A DNA stretch of 64,000 nucleotides from Methylobacter tundripaludum SV96 (GTDB taxonomy: Bacteria > Pseudomonadota > Gammaproteobacteria > Methylococcales > Methylomonadaceae): positions 991,872-1,055,871 of the forward strand of contig NZ_JH109153.1 of NCBI RefSeq assembly GCF_000190755.2, written 5' to 3'. The translations under genes were made by a program, and so were the position numbers. Below are positions 28,071 to 36,459 of the stretch, piece by piece. The notes beneath the pieces are model-generated. The model had not been told where the DNA came from, did not search any database, and saw nothing but the letters and a program-made list of their open reading frames with translations. Each line of letters starts with the position of its first letter. The first letter of the stretch is position 1.

Positions 28071-28423
28071 CCGCCGACAATATCAAGCCATTGTTAATTT
28101 TTTGCCACAAACACTGGCCCCAATCTACCGTTACGATCACGCGACGTTGTAACCTCAATCGCACCCTGCTCGTCCTTCAGGGTTTTACGGCTGTTGCCGG
28201 TGTTGCCACCCTCAGCCGAATATAAGCGGTTACACGTATTTATTTACCCTCCCCATAGGACTAACATTATTCATCATTACTTGGTTTGTTTTATTTAACC
28301 CCGGAACTTTAGTTATAAGTTGAGTGTTCTACTTTTTCTGATCATCGCTTTATCGTTCTATTATCTAAAGAATTATCCTTGTCGTTTGGCAAAGGCATTG
28401 TAAGAATTAGGAGTAATAATTAA
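28071..28423. other. Gap between flippase and sugar dehydrogenase
   Basis: This 353-base gap holds an IS256-type transposase fragment on the - strand (28094-28219) and otherwise AT-rich sequence. A TTAGGAG ribosome site at 28408-28414 serves the dehydrogenase. I see no other feature. Confidence 0.55.
28094..28219 (-). pseudogene. Fragment of an IS256-family transposase
   Basis: Read on the - strand, 41 codons ending at a stop spell an IS256-type N-terminal region: GNTGNSRKTLKDEQGAIEV, then TSRDRNGRLGPVFVAK. The GN(x)R...KTL..(x)G.IE(x)..(P/S)RDR(x)G pattern is typical of the part before the DDE domain. Nothing of the catalytic DDE region remains and no terminal repeats are seen. It is a relic marking an old insertion between two EPS genes. 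Confidence 0.65.
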
Positions 28424-29704
28424 ATGACTACTGTTGCAATTCTCGGTCTCGGTTATGTTGGTCTCCCGCTTGTCATTGAGTTCGGCAAGCATTCGCGCAC
28501 TATCGGTTTCGATATTCATGTGTCCAAGGTAGAATCCTGCCTGCGTGGCGTCGATCCTTCCCGTGAGCTACCCGATGAGGAAATGCGTGCTGCGGTGCAT
28601 GCCGAGTATTCGGCTGACCCAGCGTGTTTGGCCGAGGCCGACATCATCATCATCGCCGTGCCCACGCCAGTGGATGGGGCACATATCCCGGATTTTTCTC
28701 CGTTAATCGGCGCCAGCCGCAATGCCGGTCGGAACATGAAGAAGGGCGTCATTGTGGTGTATGAATCCACGGTATATCCGGGCGCGACCGAGGAAATCTG
28801 TATCCCCGTACTGGAGCGCGAATCCGGCATGAAATGGAAGGAAGACTTCTTTGTGGGATATTCACCCGAGCGTATCAACCCGGGCGACCGTGAGCATACA
28901 TTGACAAAAATTCTCAAAGTGGTTTCGGGCGATACGCCGGAAACCCTGGAGAAAGTTGCAGCACTCTACGAAAGTATCGTGGAACCCGGTGTGTATCGAG
29001 CTTCTTCAATCAAGGCGGCGGAAGCGTGCAAGGTGATTGAGAACACACAGCGCGACCTCAATATCGCCTTAATGAACGAGTTGGCCATAATTTTTGATAA
29101 ATTGGATATTGACACCAGCGAGGTGCTTAGGGCGGCCGGTACCAAATGGAACTTTCTTAAGTTTAGCCCCGGCTTAGTGGGAGGCCACTGTATCGGCGTA
29201 GATCCTTATTACCTTACGCACAAGGCTGAGATGCTGGGTTATCACCCGCAGGTGATTTTAGCCGGACGCCGGATCAACGATGGTATGGGCAAGCTTATCG
29301 CCGAACAAACAGTCAAGAACATGATTGCTTCAGGTAGTTACATCAAAAGCGCACGAGTAAATGTGCTCGGCCTTACTTTCAAGGAAAACTGTGCCGACCT
29401 ACGCAATTCCAAGGTGGCAGACGTAATCAACGAGCTCAAGAGCTACGGTATTGAAGTGTTTGTGCATGACCCCTATGCCGACCCGGAAGAAGCGCTGCAC
29501 GAGTACGGTGTTCATCTTCTTGACTGGGACGAGCTGCCTCGCGCCGATGCCATAGTGGCGACGGTCTCCCACAAGCAGCTGACATCCATCACGGCAGATG
29601 ATTTCCAGAAAAAACTGATCAAGGGCGGTTGCTTTATCGATGTTAAAGCGTGTTTTGATCGGGCCAGTCTGGAGCAAGCCGGCATTCGGGTTTGGCGCCT
29701 TTGA
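28424..29704 (+). CDS. UDP-N-acetylhexosamine 6-dehydrogenase (TviB/WbpO/WbpA-like)
   Basis: A 426-residue NAD-dependent nucleotide-sugar dehydrogenase. The N-terminal Rossmann motif is VAILGLGYVGLPLV. STVYPGATE and YSPERINPGD follow, and the catalytic Cys lies in GGHCIGVDPYYL near residue 263. LGLTFKENCADLRNSK and a C-terminal domain complete the family length. These motifs fit the UDP-GlcNAc/GalNAc branch better than UDP-glucose enzymes. It oxidises C6 to the carboxylate, giving a UDP-HexNAc uronic acid. That is the expected first step for the diacetamido-uronate pathway at bases 1-2717, though it lies 26 kb away. Confidence 0.9.
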   Translation: MTTVAILGLGYVGLPLVIEFGKHSRTIGFDIHVSKVESCLRGVDPSRELPDEEMRAAVHAEYSADPACLAEADIIIIAVPTPVDGAHIPDFSPLIGASRNAGRNMKKGVIVVYESTVYPGATEEICIPVLERESGMKWKEDFFVGYSPERINPGDREHTLTKILKVVSGDTPETLEKVAALYESIVEPGVYRASSIKAAEACKVIENTQRDLNIALMNELAIIFDKLDIDTSEVLRAAGTKWNFLKFSPGLVGGHCIGVDPYYLTHKAEMLGYHPQVILAGRRINDGMGKLIAEQTVKNMIASGSYIKSARVNVLGLTFKENCADLRNSKVADVINELKSYGIEVFVHDPYADPEEALHEYGVHLLDWDELPRADAIVATVSHKQLTSITADDFQKKLIKGGCFIDVKACFDRASLEQAGIRVWRL

Positions 29705-30375
29705 TTTTAGGATATGGTCAGTAATAACTTCCCGATATGGATTGAGTGAAATTTTTCCGTTCGCCCTGAGCTTGTCGAAGGGTGAGCGGGAAAATTTCGG
29801 CCTACCGCGTCAAGCCGATCATGCTTCGACAAGCTCAGCACGAACGGCTCGACGATCGAAAATAGTGGTTTCGGGAAGTTATTTTCAACCAAATTCTTAG
29901 TCGCTGCCAGGGCCGGCAATATCGGTTCTCATAATGAAGATAGGCATCCTTTCAGGAATATGTCCGAGAATAGCGTTATAGATTTCTTGCATACAGGATG
30001 TAGCTTACAGACCAGGCATGCCGCGCTATATGTTATTTTTAATTTTCTATTCTCGAACAGTCCCCTAAGTATTCCCACTAATTGTGCCGGTGATTTTTTT
30101 CCTCTACTATGATCTTGCTTCCGCCATTCCAACGATTTTATTTAAGTTTATGGATTAGGACTCAGTATGCGTCCCTCTCTGCTTTAAAACTTCAGCTTGA
30201 CTGAGGCACATTGGCGAAATTAAAGCCAATCCTGTTGAAAAGTTGTAACAGGAGGGAGGCGAGGGGCTCTAAATCCAAAACAAGCTAAACTACCCAAGCA
30301 ACCTTATTAATGTTGCATACAGCAGTTCGGCTTTTCTTTTCTCACCAAACAAAATAGAAAACTGAGGTAATTTAT
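29705..30375. other. Gap with a nested palindromic element
   Basis: This 671-base gap contains the 161-base inverted-repeat element at 29723-29883. Further on is a small imperfect hairpin near 30228-30250 (CCTGTT ... AACAGG), and the rest holds no frame or RNA I recognise. The sorting-signal protein starts at 30376 after CTGAGGTAATT, so its promoter must lie in the last few hundred bases. Confidence 0.5.
29723..29883. repeat. MITE-like nested inverted-repeat element
   Basis: AATAACTTCCCGA at 29723-29735 is perfectly repeated in inverse as TCGGGAAGTTATT at 29871-29883. Inside lie GAAATTTTTCCG and its near-inverse GGGAAAATTTC (about 29748-29797). A second inner pair is built on the widespread unit CTGAGCTTGTCGAA (29766-29779) and TTCGACAAGCTCAG (29825-29838). 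There is no coding capacity. The structure looks like a non-autonomous element or a composite of REP-like units; no flanking target duplication is obvious. Confidence 0.7.
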
Positions 30376-30627
30376 ATGAAAATTCAACAAATATTATTAA
30401 CGGGCGCAGCGACGATTATGTTACTGACAACGGGTCCTGTTTGGGCTGAACGTGGAGGAGAAAACAGGCCGCATGTAGAGGCGCATGAACATAGGCATGG
30501 AGATAGGCACGGACATGGGCATGTAAAGGCCCCTGAAATTGATGCTGCATCCGGAACCAGTGCGATCGCCCTGCTGGCGGGCGCTTTATTGCTAGCGGGT
30601 GAAAGGTCTCGGTCTCGACGCTCTTAA
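30376..30627 (+). CDS. VPEID-CTERM-type sorting-signal protein, His-rich
   Basis: An 83-residue secreted protein. Residues 1-24 are a signal peptide (cut after VWA). Residues 33-49 contain seven His in an alternating His/Arg/Gly/Asp stretch (HEHRHGDRHGHGH) that could bind metal ions. Residues 52-56 are APEID, followed by a hydrophobic helix (~60-75) and the basic end RSRSRR. This three-part tail is the known VPEID-CTERM signal recognised by exosortase E. The matching exosortase is the next gene, 406 bases downstream. The mature part would be only ~30 residues. Function unknown; the sorting assignment is strong. Confidence 0.82.
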   Translation: MKIQQILLTGAATIMLLTTGPVWAERGGENRPHVEAHEHRHGDRHGHGHVKAPEIDAASGTSAIALLAGALLLAGERSRSRRS

Positions 30628-31033
30628 CATTACTTGATGTTGAGTATTAAAACCGGATCAGAACATTGAAAGAATACAAAAATGCAGCATTAGCAGAACA
30701 CCGCGTAGCTGCATGGAGTATTTTGGCGAAGCTGGAACGCTAGTGAAAGTGCAGTCAAAATACAAGGCCGTCCGACACGGAGTCAAGACATTGCATTCAC
30801 CTTGTCGTGTGCAAACGAAATAAAGTATGCGACAGGGTGGATGCAGGACGAACGCGAGCCGCCGAAGGACGATAACCGCTAGGTCATTTTTTACTGCTAA
30901 AATCGAATAGTTACCCTTATTAGCAAAAAAACGTCTAGCTTCTGAAAAATCGACAAGCCCTTATTATTCAAAAAATTAACTAGGTTGAACGCATCCTGAT
31001 TTGAACGTTTTTTGCGCAAGATGAGAATAGTGA
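30628..31033. other. Gap between sorting-signal protein and exosortase
   Basis: These 406 bases contain short near-repeats but no open frame, tRNA-like fold or T-tailed hairpin that I can support. A weak GAGAATAG precedes the exosortase start. The gap may carry a separate promoter for the exosortase. Confidence 0.45.
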
Positions 31034-32707
31034 ATGATTTCTGAATATGTGATGCCAGTAAACATGCCCGTAACCTCGAAACGATTGGCTATTCGTTGGA
31101 TGGCGCTTCTAGCAATCATGGCATTCGAACTGATAGTGATAACCGCTCAATATGAAGTGCCCCTCCTATTGGTCAATAATGCCAATTGGTCAGCGTGGCT
31201 GTTCCATTTTTCGAAAGAGATATGGTCGTTAAGTCTCTGGATTTTTTGCGCTTGCCTCCTTATCGCCAGTCCACGACTTAAGCTCATTCTCAGCAATTTA
31301 CAGGAGCAGTCGAGCGATTATCGCTGGTCGGTTTGGCTGGCATTCCATATCCTCGCTTTCATTGCATTCGCGATTATCACCGCACTTATATTTGAAACGC
31401 CCACCAATCCCGCTCGTCTGTCGACCCTCTGGTTTACAGGTTGGTTTGCGTTGGCAAGCGCAACACTGCTGCTATGGCTGCTCGCCTTGGCTCCAGGCCA
31501 TTTTTGGTTGCGGCTGATTCGCCAAGAGCAGATGTCATTACTCTTGGGATGCCTGCTGGGACTATGCGCCTGGATGCTCATAGGAATGCTCGTCCGGCAA
31601 GAAGCTCCCCTCGGTCAAAAAGAATTTTGGAACTCTCTGGCCGTACCTACCTTGCAACTCGTCCATTCACTGCTCGGCTGGGTTTATTCCGACCTCGTCT
31701 ATCAGCCGGAGAGATTCTTATTAGGCACCGCCGATTTCCAGGTTGAAATCAGTTACGCCTGTTCGGGTATCGAAGGTATTTCCCTCATCACGGTATTTCT
31801 TGCAATCTATCTTTGGCTATTCCGCAAGGAACTGCGTTTTCCGCAAGCTTTCTGGCTTTTTCCTCTCGGGATAATCACTATCTGGTTAGCCAACGCCCTA
31901 CGCATCGCCATACTGGTTGTGATCGGAGCATCTTTTTCCTCTGAGATAGCGGCATGGGGTTTTCATGCGCAAGCCGGCTGGATAGCGTTTACCCTAATTG
32001 CACTCGGTGCAATTGCTCTGTCGAACCGGTTGCAGTTCTTTGCCGCTACCCAACCGGACGTTCCAGTTAGCACCGGTAAACCTCTTGCCGTCGCCCTGCT
32101 CGTTCCCTTCCTGGTTCTGATGGCGGTTTCAATGGTGACATCGGCTTTCTCCAGCGGCTTTGACACGCTATATCCGCTACGCGTTGTAGCTATCGTCATA
32201 GCGCTTTACTATTTTCGCAAGGCCTATGCCGGCCTCGGTTGGCGATGGACTTGGCATGCACCGGCAATAGGGGCCGCGGTATTCATAATATGGATATTAC
32301 TGGAACCGGATATTGACAGCAGCAAGACAGCGCTATCGCAAGGCTTGGCGGAGCTTACCAGCGGGTCGGCGGCAGCCTGGTTGGTGTTTCGTGTACTCGG
32401 CTCGGTAATCACCGTGCCTTTGGCCGAGGAACTTGCCTTCCGCGGTTACTTGATCCGTAAGCTGATTGCGAAAGACTTCGAAAATGTACCGCTCGTGCAG
32501 TTCTCATGGTTTTCGTTCATGCTTACGTCGGTACTTTTCGGATTACTGCATGAGCGCTGGATTGCGGGGACTCTAGCCGGAATGTGTTATGCCTTGGCCC
32601 TTTATCGCCGCGGACAGATTGGCGATGCCGTCATTGCCCACATGACGACTAACGCACTGATTGCCATTTTCGTCCTGACCCAGGCACGGTGGTCTTTATG
32701 GTCATGA
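31034..32707 (+). CDS. xrtE: Exosortase E fused to a CPBP-family membrane protease
   Basis: A 557-residue multi-spanning protein. The first ~340 residues are an exosortase with the expected triad: Cys243 in ISYACSGIEG, Arg290 in NALRIA and His311 in GFHAQAGW. The last ~200 residues are a CPBP (CAAX/Rce1-like) protease with EE at 465-466 and Arg470 (EELAFRGYL), His506 (GLLHERW) and HMTTN at 536-540. This fusion is the known exosortase E/protease of VPEID-CTERM systems. It should cut the sorting signal of the neighbour at 30376 in the inner membrane and perhaps pass it to a cell-surface acceptor. All key residues are present. Confidence 0.88.
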   Translation: MISEYVMPVNMPVTSKRLAIRWMALLAIMAFELIVITAQYEVPLLLVNNANWSAWLFHFSKEIWSLSLWIFCACLLIASPRLKLILSNLQEQSSDYRWSVWLAFHILAFIAFAIITALIFETPTNPARLSTLWFTGWFALASATLLLWLLALAPGHFWLRLIRQEQMSLLLGCLLGLCAWMLIGMLVRQEAPLGQKEFWNSLAVPTLQLVHSLLGWVYSDLVYQPERFLLGTADFQVEISYACSGIEGISLITVFLAIYLWLFRKELRFPQAFWLFPLGIITIWLANALRIAILVVIGASFSSEIAAWGFHAQAGWIAFTLIALGAIALSNRLQFFAATQPDVPVSTGKPLAVALLVPFLVLMAVSMVTSAFSSGFDTLYPLRVVAIVIALYYFRKAYAGLGWRWTWHAPAIGAAVFIIWILLEPDIDSSKTALSQGLAELTSGSAAAWLVFRVLGSVITVPLAEELAFRGYLIRKLIAKDFENVPLVQFSWFSFMLTSVLFGLLHERWIAGTLAGMCYALALYRRGQIGDAVIAHMTTNALIAIFVLTQARWSLWS

Positions 32708-32881
32708 AAGTCTGTCAGGAGAAACAACGTAGGATAGATCACGCGCGGCCGGTGGTTCGGTTTTTTCAGCGTTTTTTCATAAAGGAGCGGCTTCAGTCTA
32801 TTGACTGTTTGCATCAGAATCCCTTGAAGGCCGCCAAGAATACATAGACACGCCATCTCCACAACTTTTGAGCATAACGCT

Positions 32882-34078
32882 ATGGATACACGAAAATCTT
32901 TTCTCCTTGTCGGCGGCGGTTTGGTCGGCTTGGCAACTGCTTATCGGCTACAGGAGCGATTCCCGCTGGCAAGTATCACCTTGCTTGAGAAAGAGACCAT
33001 CGTCGGCGCGCACCAGAGCACGCACAACAGCGGCGTGTTACACGCAGGCCTCTATTATGCGCCCGGTTCGGCCAAAGCTAAATTAGCCGTAACCGGCATC
33101 CGGCAAATGACAAAATTTTGCCGAGAGGAAGGTATCGCGCATGAAATCTGCGGCAAACTCGTGGTGGCTGTGACTCCCGAAGAATTGCCGCGATTGGATG
33201 AATTACTCCGGCGCGGTATCGCCAACGGTCTACAAGGATTACGGAAAATCGAAACCACTGAAATGCGCAAAATCGAACCGCATGTCAACGGTCTCGCCGC
33301 CGTGCATGTGCCGGAAGAAGGCATTGTCGATTACCGACAGGTCTGCGATCGACTGGCGTTGCGCATTCAAGAACGAGGAGGCCGTATTATCACAGGCGCC
33401 AAAGTAACACGCCTTGAGCGCAAAGCCGGCGCGTGGGTCGCCACCACGCAGACAGCGGAATTCGATGCCGATTTCCTGATCAACTGCGCCGGGTTGCACT
33501 GCGACCTCGTGGCTAAGCAGGCGGGCGAACAGCGAGATATACGAATTATTCCATTTCGAGGCGAATACTATAATCTCAAGCCTGAGGCCCAACATCTGGT
33601 GAAAAATCTGGTTTACCCCGTACCCAATCCGCAATTCCCGTTCCTGGGTGTCCATTTCACACGGATGATTCAAGGCGGCATCGAGGCCGGTCCGAATGCG
33701 GTTCTCGCCTTTGCTCGCGAAGGTTATCAATTAACGAAATTTAACGGCAGTGACATGCTGGATATGCTGTTTTTCCCCGGCTTATGGCGTTTTCTCCGTA
33801 AATACCCTGCTATGGCATGCACAGAACTGATCCAATCATTCAGCAAAATACACTTTTGTCATGCGCTGCAACAGCTTGTACCTGACATCCGCGCATCTGA
33901 CCTTGTACCCGGCGGCGCGGGCGTCCGCGCGCAAGCCATGAAGCCTACAGGGGATTTCGTGGATGACTTCCATCTGCTAGTCCGTCAGGATGCCTTACAT
34001 GTTCTTAACGCGCCAAGTCCTGCCGCTACAGCTTCACTGGCAATTGGCGAGCACATCGTTAATCAATTACCGATTTGA
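32882..34078 (+). CDS. lhgO: L-2-hydroxyglutarate oxidase
   Basis: A 398-residue FAD enzyme of the DAO family. The FAD motif FLLVGGGLVGLATAYRLQ lies at residues 7-24. ETIVGAHQSTHNSGVLHAGLYYAPGS follows, and this HNSGVLHAG(L/I)YY stretch is characteristic of LhgO. PFRGEYY near residue 222 and PGGAGVRAQA near residue 343 are also conserved. It oxidises L-2-hydroxyglutarate to 2-oxoglutarate at the membrane, feeding electrons to quinone. Copies are often found inside EPS and exosortase-linked regions, but no metabolic link to them is known to me. Confidence 0.88.
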   Translation: MDTRKSFLLVGGGLVGLATAYRLQERFPLASITLLEKETIVGAHQSTHNSGVLHAGLYYAPGSAKAKLAVTGIRQMTKFCREEGIAHEICGKLVVAVTPEELPRLDELLRRGIANGLQGLRKIETTEMRKIEPHVNGLAAVHVPEEGIVDYRQVCDRLALRIQERGGRIITGAKVTRLERKAGAWVATTQTAEFDADFLINCAGLHCDLVAKQAGEQRDIRIIPFRGEYYNLKPEAQHLVKNLVYPVPNPQFPFLGVHFTRMIQGGIEAGPNAVLAFAREGYQLTKFNGSDMLDMLFFPGLWRFLRKYPAMACTELIQSFSKIHFCHALQQLVPDIRASDLVPGGAGVRAQAMKPTGDFVDDFHLLVRQDALHVLNAPSPAATASLAIGEHIVNQLPI

Positions 34079-34447
34079 GGCAGTTATGAAAAAGATTCGA
34101 CTCGGAATCACTAATAGCAAAATTTCGGTCCTGTCTCTACCGAAAACGAAAGGGCTGCGAGTGTATGGGGCGTCAAAACGGTGCTGAGTGAAGCAGGCAG
34201 AAGCTACCATTCAGTAGGCTTGGGGAACGAAATAACTCTTCTACCTGCTTTCAAAAATGGTAGACTTATTGTTGAAAATTTTGATTCGTTCCTCGACGAA
34301 CACTTGCGCTGCCTAGCGGCCCAAGCCGAGGCTATTACGATTGGATACACCGCTGCTGAAACATTGACATCCTGTCATGGCATGCTGAATTGGAATCTTT
34401 CGAATTCAGCTTATTGGTTAACAACTTAATGAATTAACGCAACGATT
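34079..34447 (+). other. Gap with two short unrecognised frames
   Basis: A 369-base gap between lhgO and the exporter. The first frame (ATG at 34087, 33 codons) stops at 34187. A second frame overlapping it runs on to 34429 and has a protein-like composition. The pair might be one frameshifted gene. No RNA or hairpin feature is evident. Confidence 0.35.
34181..34429 (+). CDS. Hypothetical 82-residue frame, possibly a gene remnant
   Basis: The frame opens with GTG at 34181 and could be extended upstream in the same frame without a stop to about 34130 (TENERAASVWGVKTVL). It contains GLGNEITLLPAFKNGRLIV and FLDEHLRCLAAQAEAITIGY, which look like a folded protein, not random sequence. I do not recognise the family. 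With the overlapping short frame at 34087 it may be a degraded gene; no good ribosome site was found. Confidence 0.25.
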   Translation: MLSEAGRSYHSVGLGNEITLLPAFKNGRLIVENFDSFLDEHLRCLAAQAEAITIGYTAAETLTSCHGMLNWNLSNSAYWLTT

Positions 34448-35047
34448 ATGAATACATTCACCTTAAAGAGTTTGATACCTTCATATTATGGTCGCAGTCT
34501 CGGGGCGATTTTTTTCGGCTGCATACTTTTGCTGTCCAATCAGACTTCCGCTCTGGCAGGCAGTGTTTACCGCCTAAATCCTGGCGACAAGCTGGAAATC
34601 ACCGTTTGGCAAGAGGAAAACCTGAAACAGGAGGTCGTAGTGCTGCCGGATGGCACGATCTCTTTTCCCTTGGTCGGACACGTCCCCGCTGCCGGTAAAA
34701 CGACTGAAGACCTGGTCAGGTTATTGCAGGAACGCCTTGATAAATTTATCCCTGACTCCGAAATAAACGTCAGGCTGCTTGCCGCAGAGGGCAACCTTGT
34801 TTATGTCACCGGCGAGGTCGCCCATCCGGGGCAATTCGTAATGAAAGGCCCCATGGATGTGATGCAAGCCTTGAGCATGGCTGGCGGCTTAACGGCATTT
34901 GCAAAAAAGAACAGCATTATAGTTTTGAGGCGTCAAGCGGACGGTCAAACCAGATCCTTTCCTTTCGAATACGGCGATGTGGAGGACGGCGAAAACATAG
35001 AATCGAATATTCTGTTACAAAGCGGCGATACTATTGTTGCGCCTTAA
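34448..35047 (+). CDS. Outer-membrane polysaccharide export protein (short Wza/OPX type)
   Basis: A 199-residue protein with a signal peptide (~1-38, ending SALAG). The Poly_export domain follows: YRLNPGDKLEITVWQEENLKQEVVVLPDGTISFPLVG, then a SLBB domain (NLVYVTGEVAHPGQFVMKGPMDVMQALSMAGG). It lacks a lipobox Cys and the extra domains and C-terminal helix of full Wza. Short forms of this kind are common in EPS and exosortase loci. It should form part of the periplasmic export channel with the chain-length protein and the barrel encoded next. Confidence 0.87.
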   Translation: MNTFTLKSLIPSYYGRSLGAIFFGCILLLSNQTSALAGSVYRLNPGDKLEITVWQEENLKQEVVVLPDGTISFPLVGHVPAAGKTTEDLVRLLQERLDKFIPDSEINVRLLAAEGNLVYVTGEVAHPGQFVMKGPMDVMQALSMAGGLTAFAKKNSIIVLRRQADGQTRSFPFEYGDVEDGENIESNILLQSGDTIVAP

Positions 35048-35063
35048 ATTATTTCAGAAAAGC

Positions 35064-36305
35064 ATGTACCGCAACCAAAGCATAGCCCTGCTTGTTCTAG
35101 CCTGTATTGTTCCCGGCAAAGACGTAGCTGCCGCCGAATGGGCTTTGAAAGGCTCCTTGGGACAACAGCTGCATTATGACGATAATATTTCCTTGAGCAC
35201 TATTCGAAAAGAGTCTGTTGCCGGATACCTTTTGGCGCCAAGTTTACAAGCCTCCAGAAAAACGGGGGCGCTGGACGTTGCCTTAGAAGGCCGAGGCGAT
35301 ATTCGTCGTTACGATGATTCACGCTGGGATTGTAATAGCTATAATCTAGGCTCGAACAATGATTATCGGGCAAAGCGTAGTGTTTTTAGTTTAAGCGGCG
35401 GGTACGCCGTTAGCTGTTCCTATTCTCAACAAATCACGGATACAGGATTGCTCGTGCCGGCCAGTCAGGCTGAAAACTATCGTTTGGCGCCCTCGTGGAC
35501 TTGGCAGTGGACACCCCGGGATCAGATGACCCTGGGCACTTCGTACTCCAAGACAAGCTATAGCAACTCACTTAACGGCAGCGCTTCAAATATTGGCACC
35601 GGTTTCAGCGGCAATGATACCTATACCGTTAACCTGGGCGGGAATCATGAATGGAACCGACGCCTTTCCCTAAATGAAAAACTTTTTTTTTCCAATGTCC
35701 AATACACTGAACCGAACGCATCGACTCAAAACCTGTTTGGCTTTCAACTGGGTGCGAATTACAAAATCAATCACGACTGGGCCATAAGCGCGGGTGGAGG
35801 GCCATTGTGGGTTGATACCCAGCTGAGTTCGGATAGCACATCAGGTCAGAGTTCTTCGTTATCCTTGGGTAGTGTCGCTAATATCAATTTAAGCTATAGT
35901 ACTCAGCTAACCCAATTCTCTACCGGTTTTTCCAACGCAGTTAACCCGAGCGCCATCGGCCAAACGCTGGAAACCAGCTCCACCTTCGCTAATTATTCAT
36001 ACCATTTAACCAAGCATCTTTTGCTGGATCTCACAAGTAATTATTCACGCAGTAAATCGATCGGCGGACAATCATTCAATAACTCAACCAATCAATTTAA
36101 TCGGAACTACTTCACTGTGGCTCCAGGTATTGCCTGGGAGCTCGCGAAAAACTGGAAACTCAAGGGCAGCTACGTTTACAGATGGCAGGATTACCAGCAA
36201 GACAAGAATTTGCAAAATTTCAATTTAAATGCGGGAACCAGTGATTCTAACGCCGTGATGTTTTCACTGGGCTATTCTTGGGATGGAATACGAGCTTCCC
36301 GTTAG
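35064..36305 (+). CDS. Outer-membrane beta-barrel protein of an EPS locus
   Basis: A 413-residue protein from the ATG at 35064, chosen over a TTG 30 bases earlier because it gives a compact signal peptide (~1-23, ending DVAAAEW). The rest alternates polar and aromatic residues (GQQLHYDDNIS, YSKTSYSNSLNG, LGGNHEWNRRLSLNEKLFF, LKGSYVYRWQDYQQD), as in barrels of 14-18 strands. The start WALKGSLGQQLHYDDNISL resembles the outer-membrane proteins that accompany exosortase/EPS systems and EpsL-type porins. It probably provides the outer-membrane pore or anchor next to the short exporter. The strand count was not computed. Confidence 0.75.
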   Translation: MYRNQSIALLVLACIVPGKDVAAAEWALKGSLGQQLHYDDNISLSTIRKESVAGYLLAPSLQASRKTGALDVALEGRGDIRRYDDSRWDCNSYNLGSNNDYRAKRSVFSLSGGYAVSCSYSQQITDTGLLVPASQAENYRLAPSWTWQWTPRDQMTLGTSYSKTSYSNSLNGSASNIGTGFSGNDTYTVNLGGNHEWNRRLSLNEKLFFSNVQYTEPNASTQNLFGFQLGANYKINHDWAISAGGGPLWVDTQLSSDSTSGQSSSLSLGSVANINLSYSTQLTQFSTGFSNAVNPSAIGQTLETSSTFANYSYHLTKHLLLDLTSNYSRSKSIGGQSFNNSTNQFNRNYFTVAPGIAWELAKNWKLKGSYVYRWQDYQQDKNLQNFNLNAGTSDSNAVMFSLGYSWDGIRASR

Positions 36306-36459
36306 CTCATTACACTGATCAGGCATATAGCGCGCCCGCCAAGTTAACTCTTCGTGCCTTAGCCTTCAGTGCCCTCTGGGGCAAATAATTGTTAGCCTGA
36401 TTTGAAACCTGGTTTGAATAAATATCGCCGCCTTCAACATCCATCGGCAGCCTTGCGCA

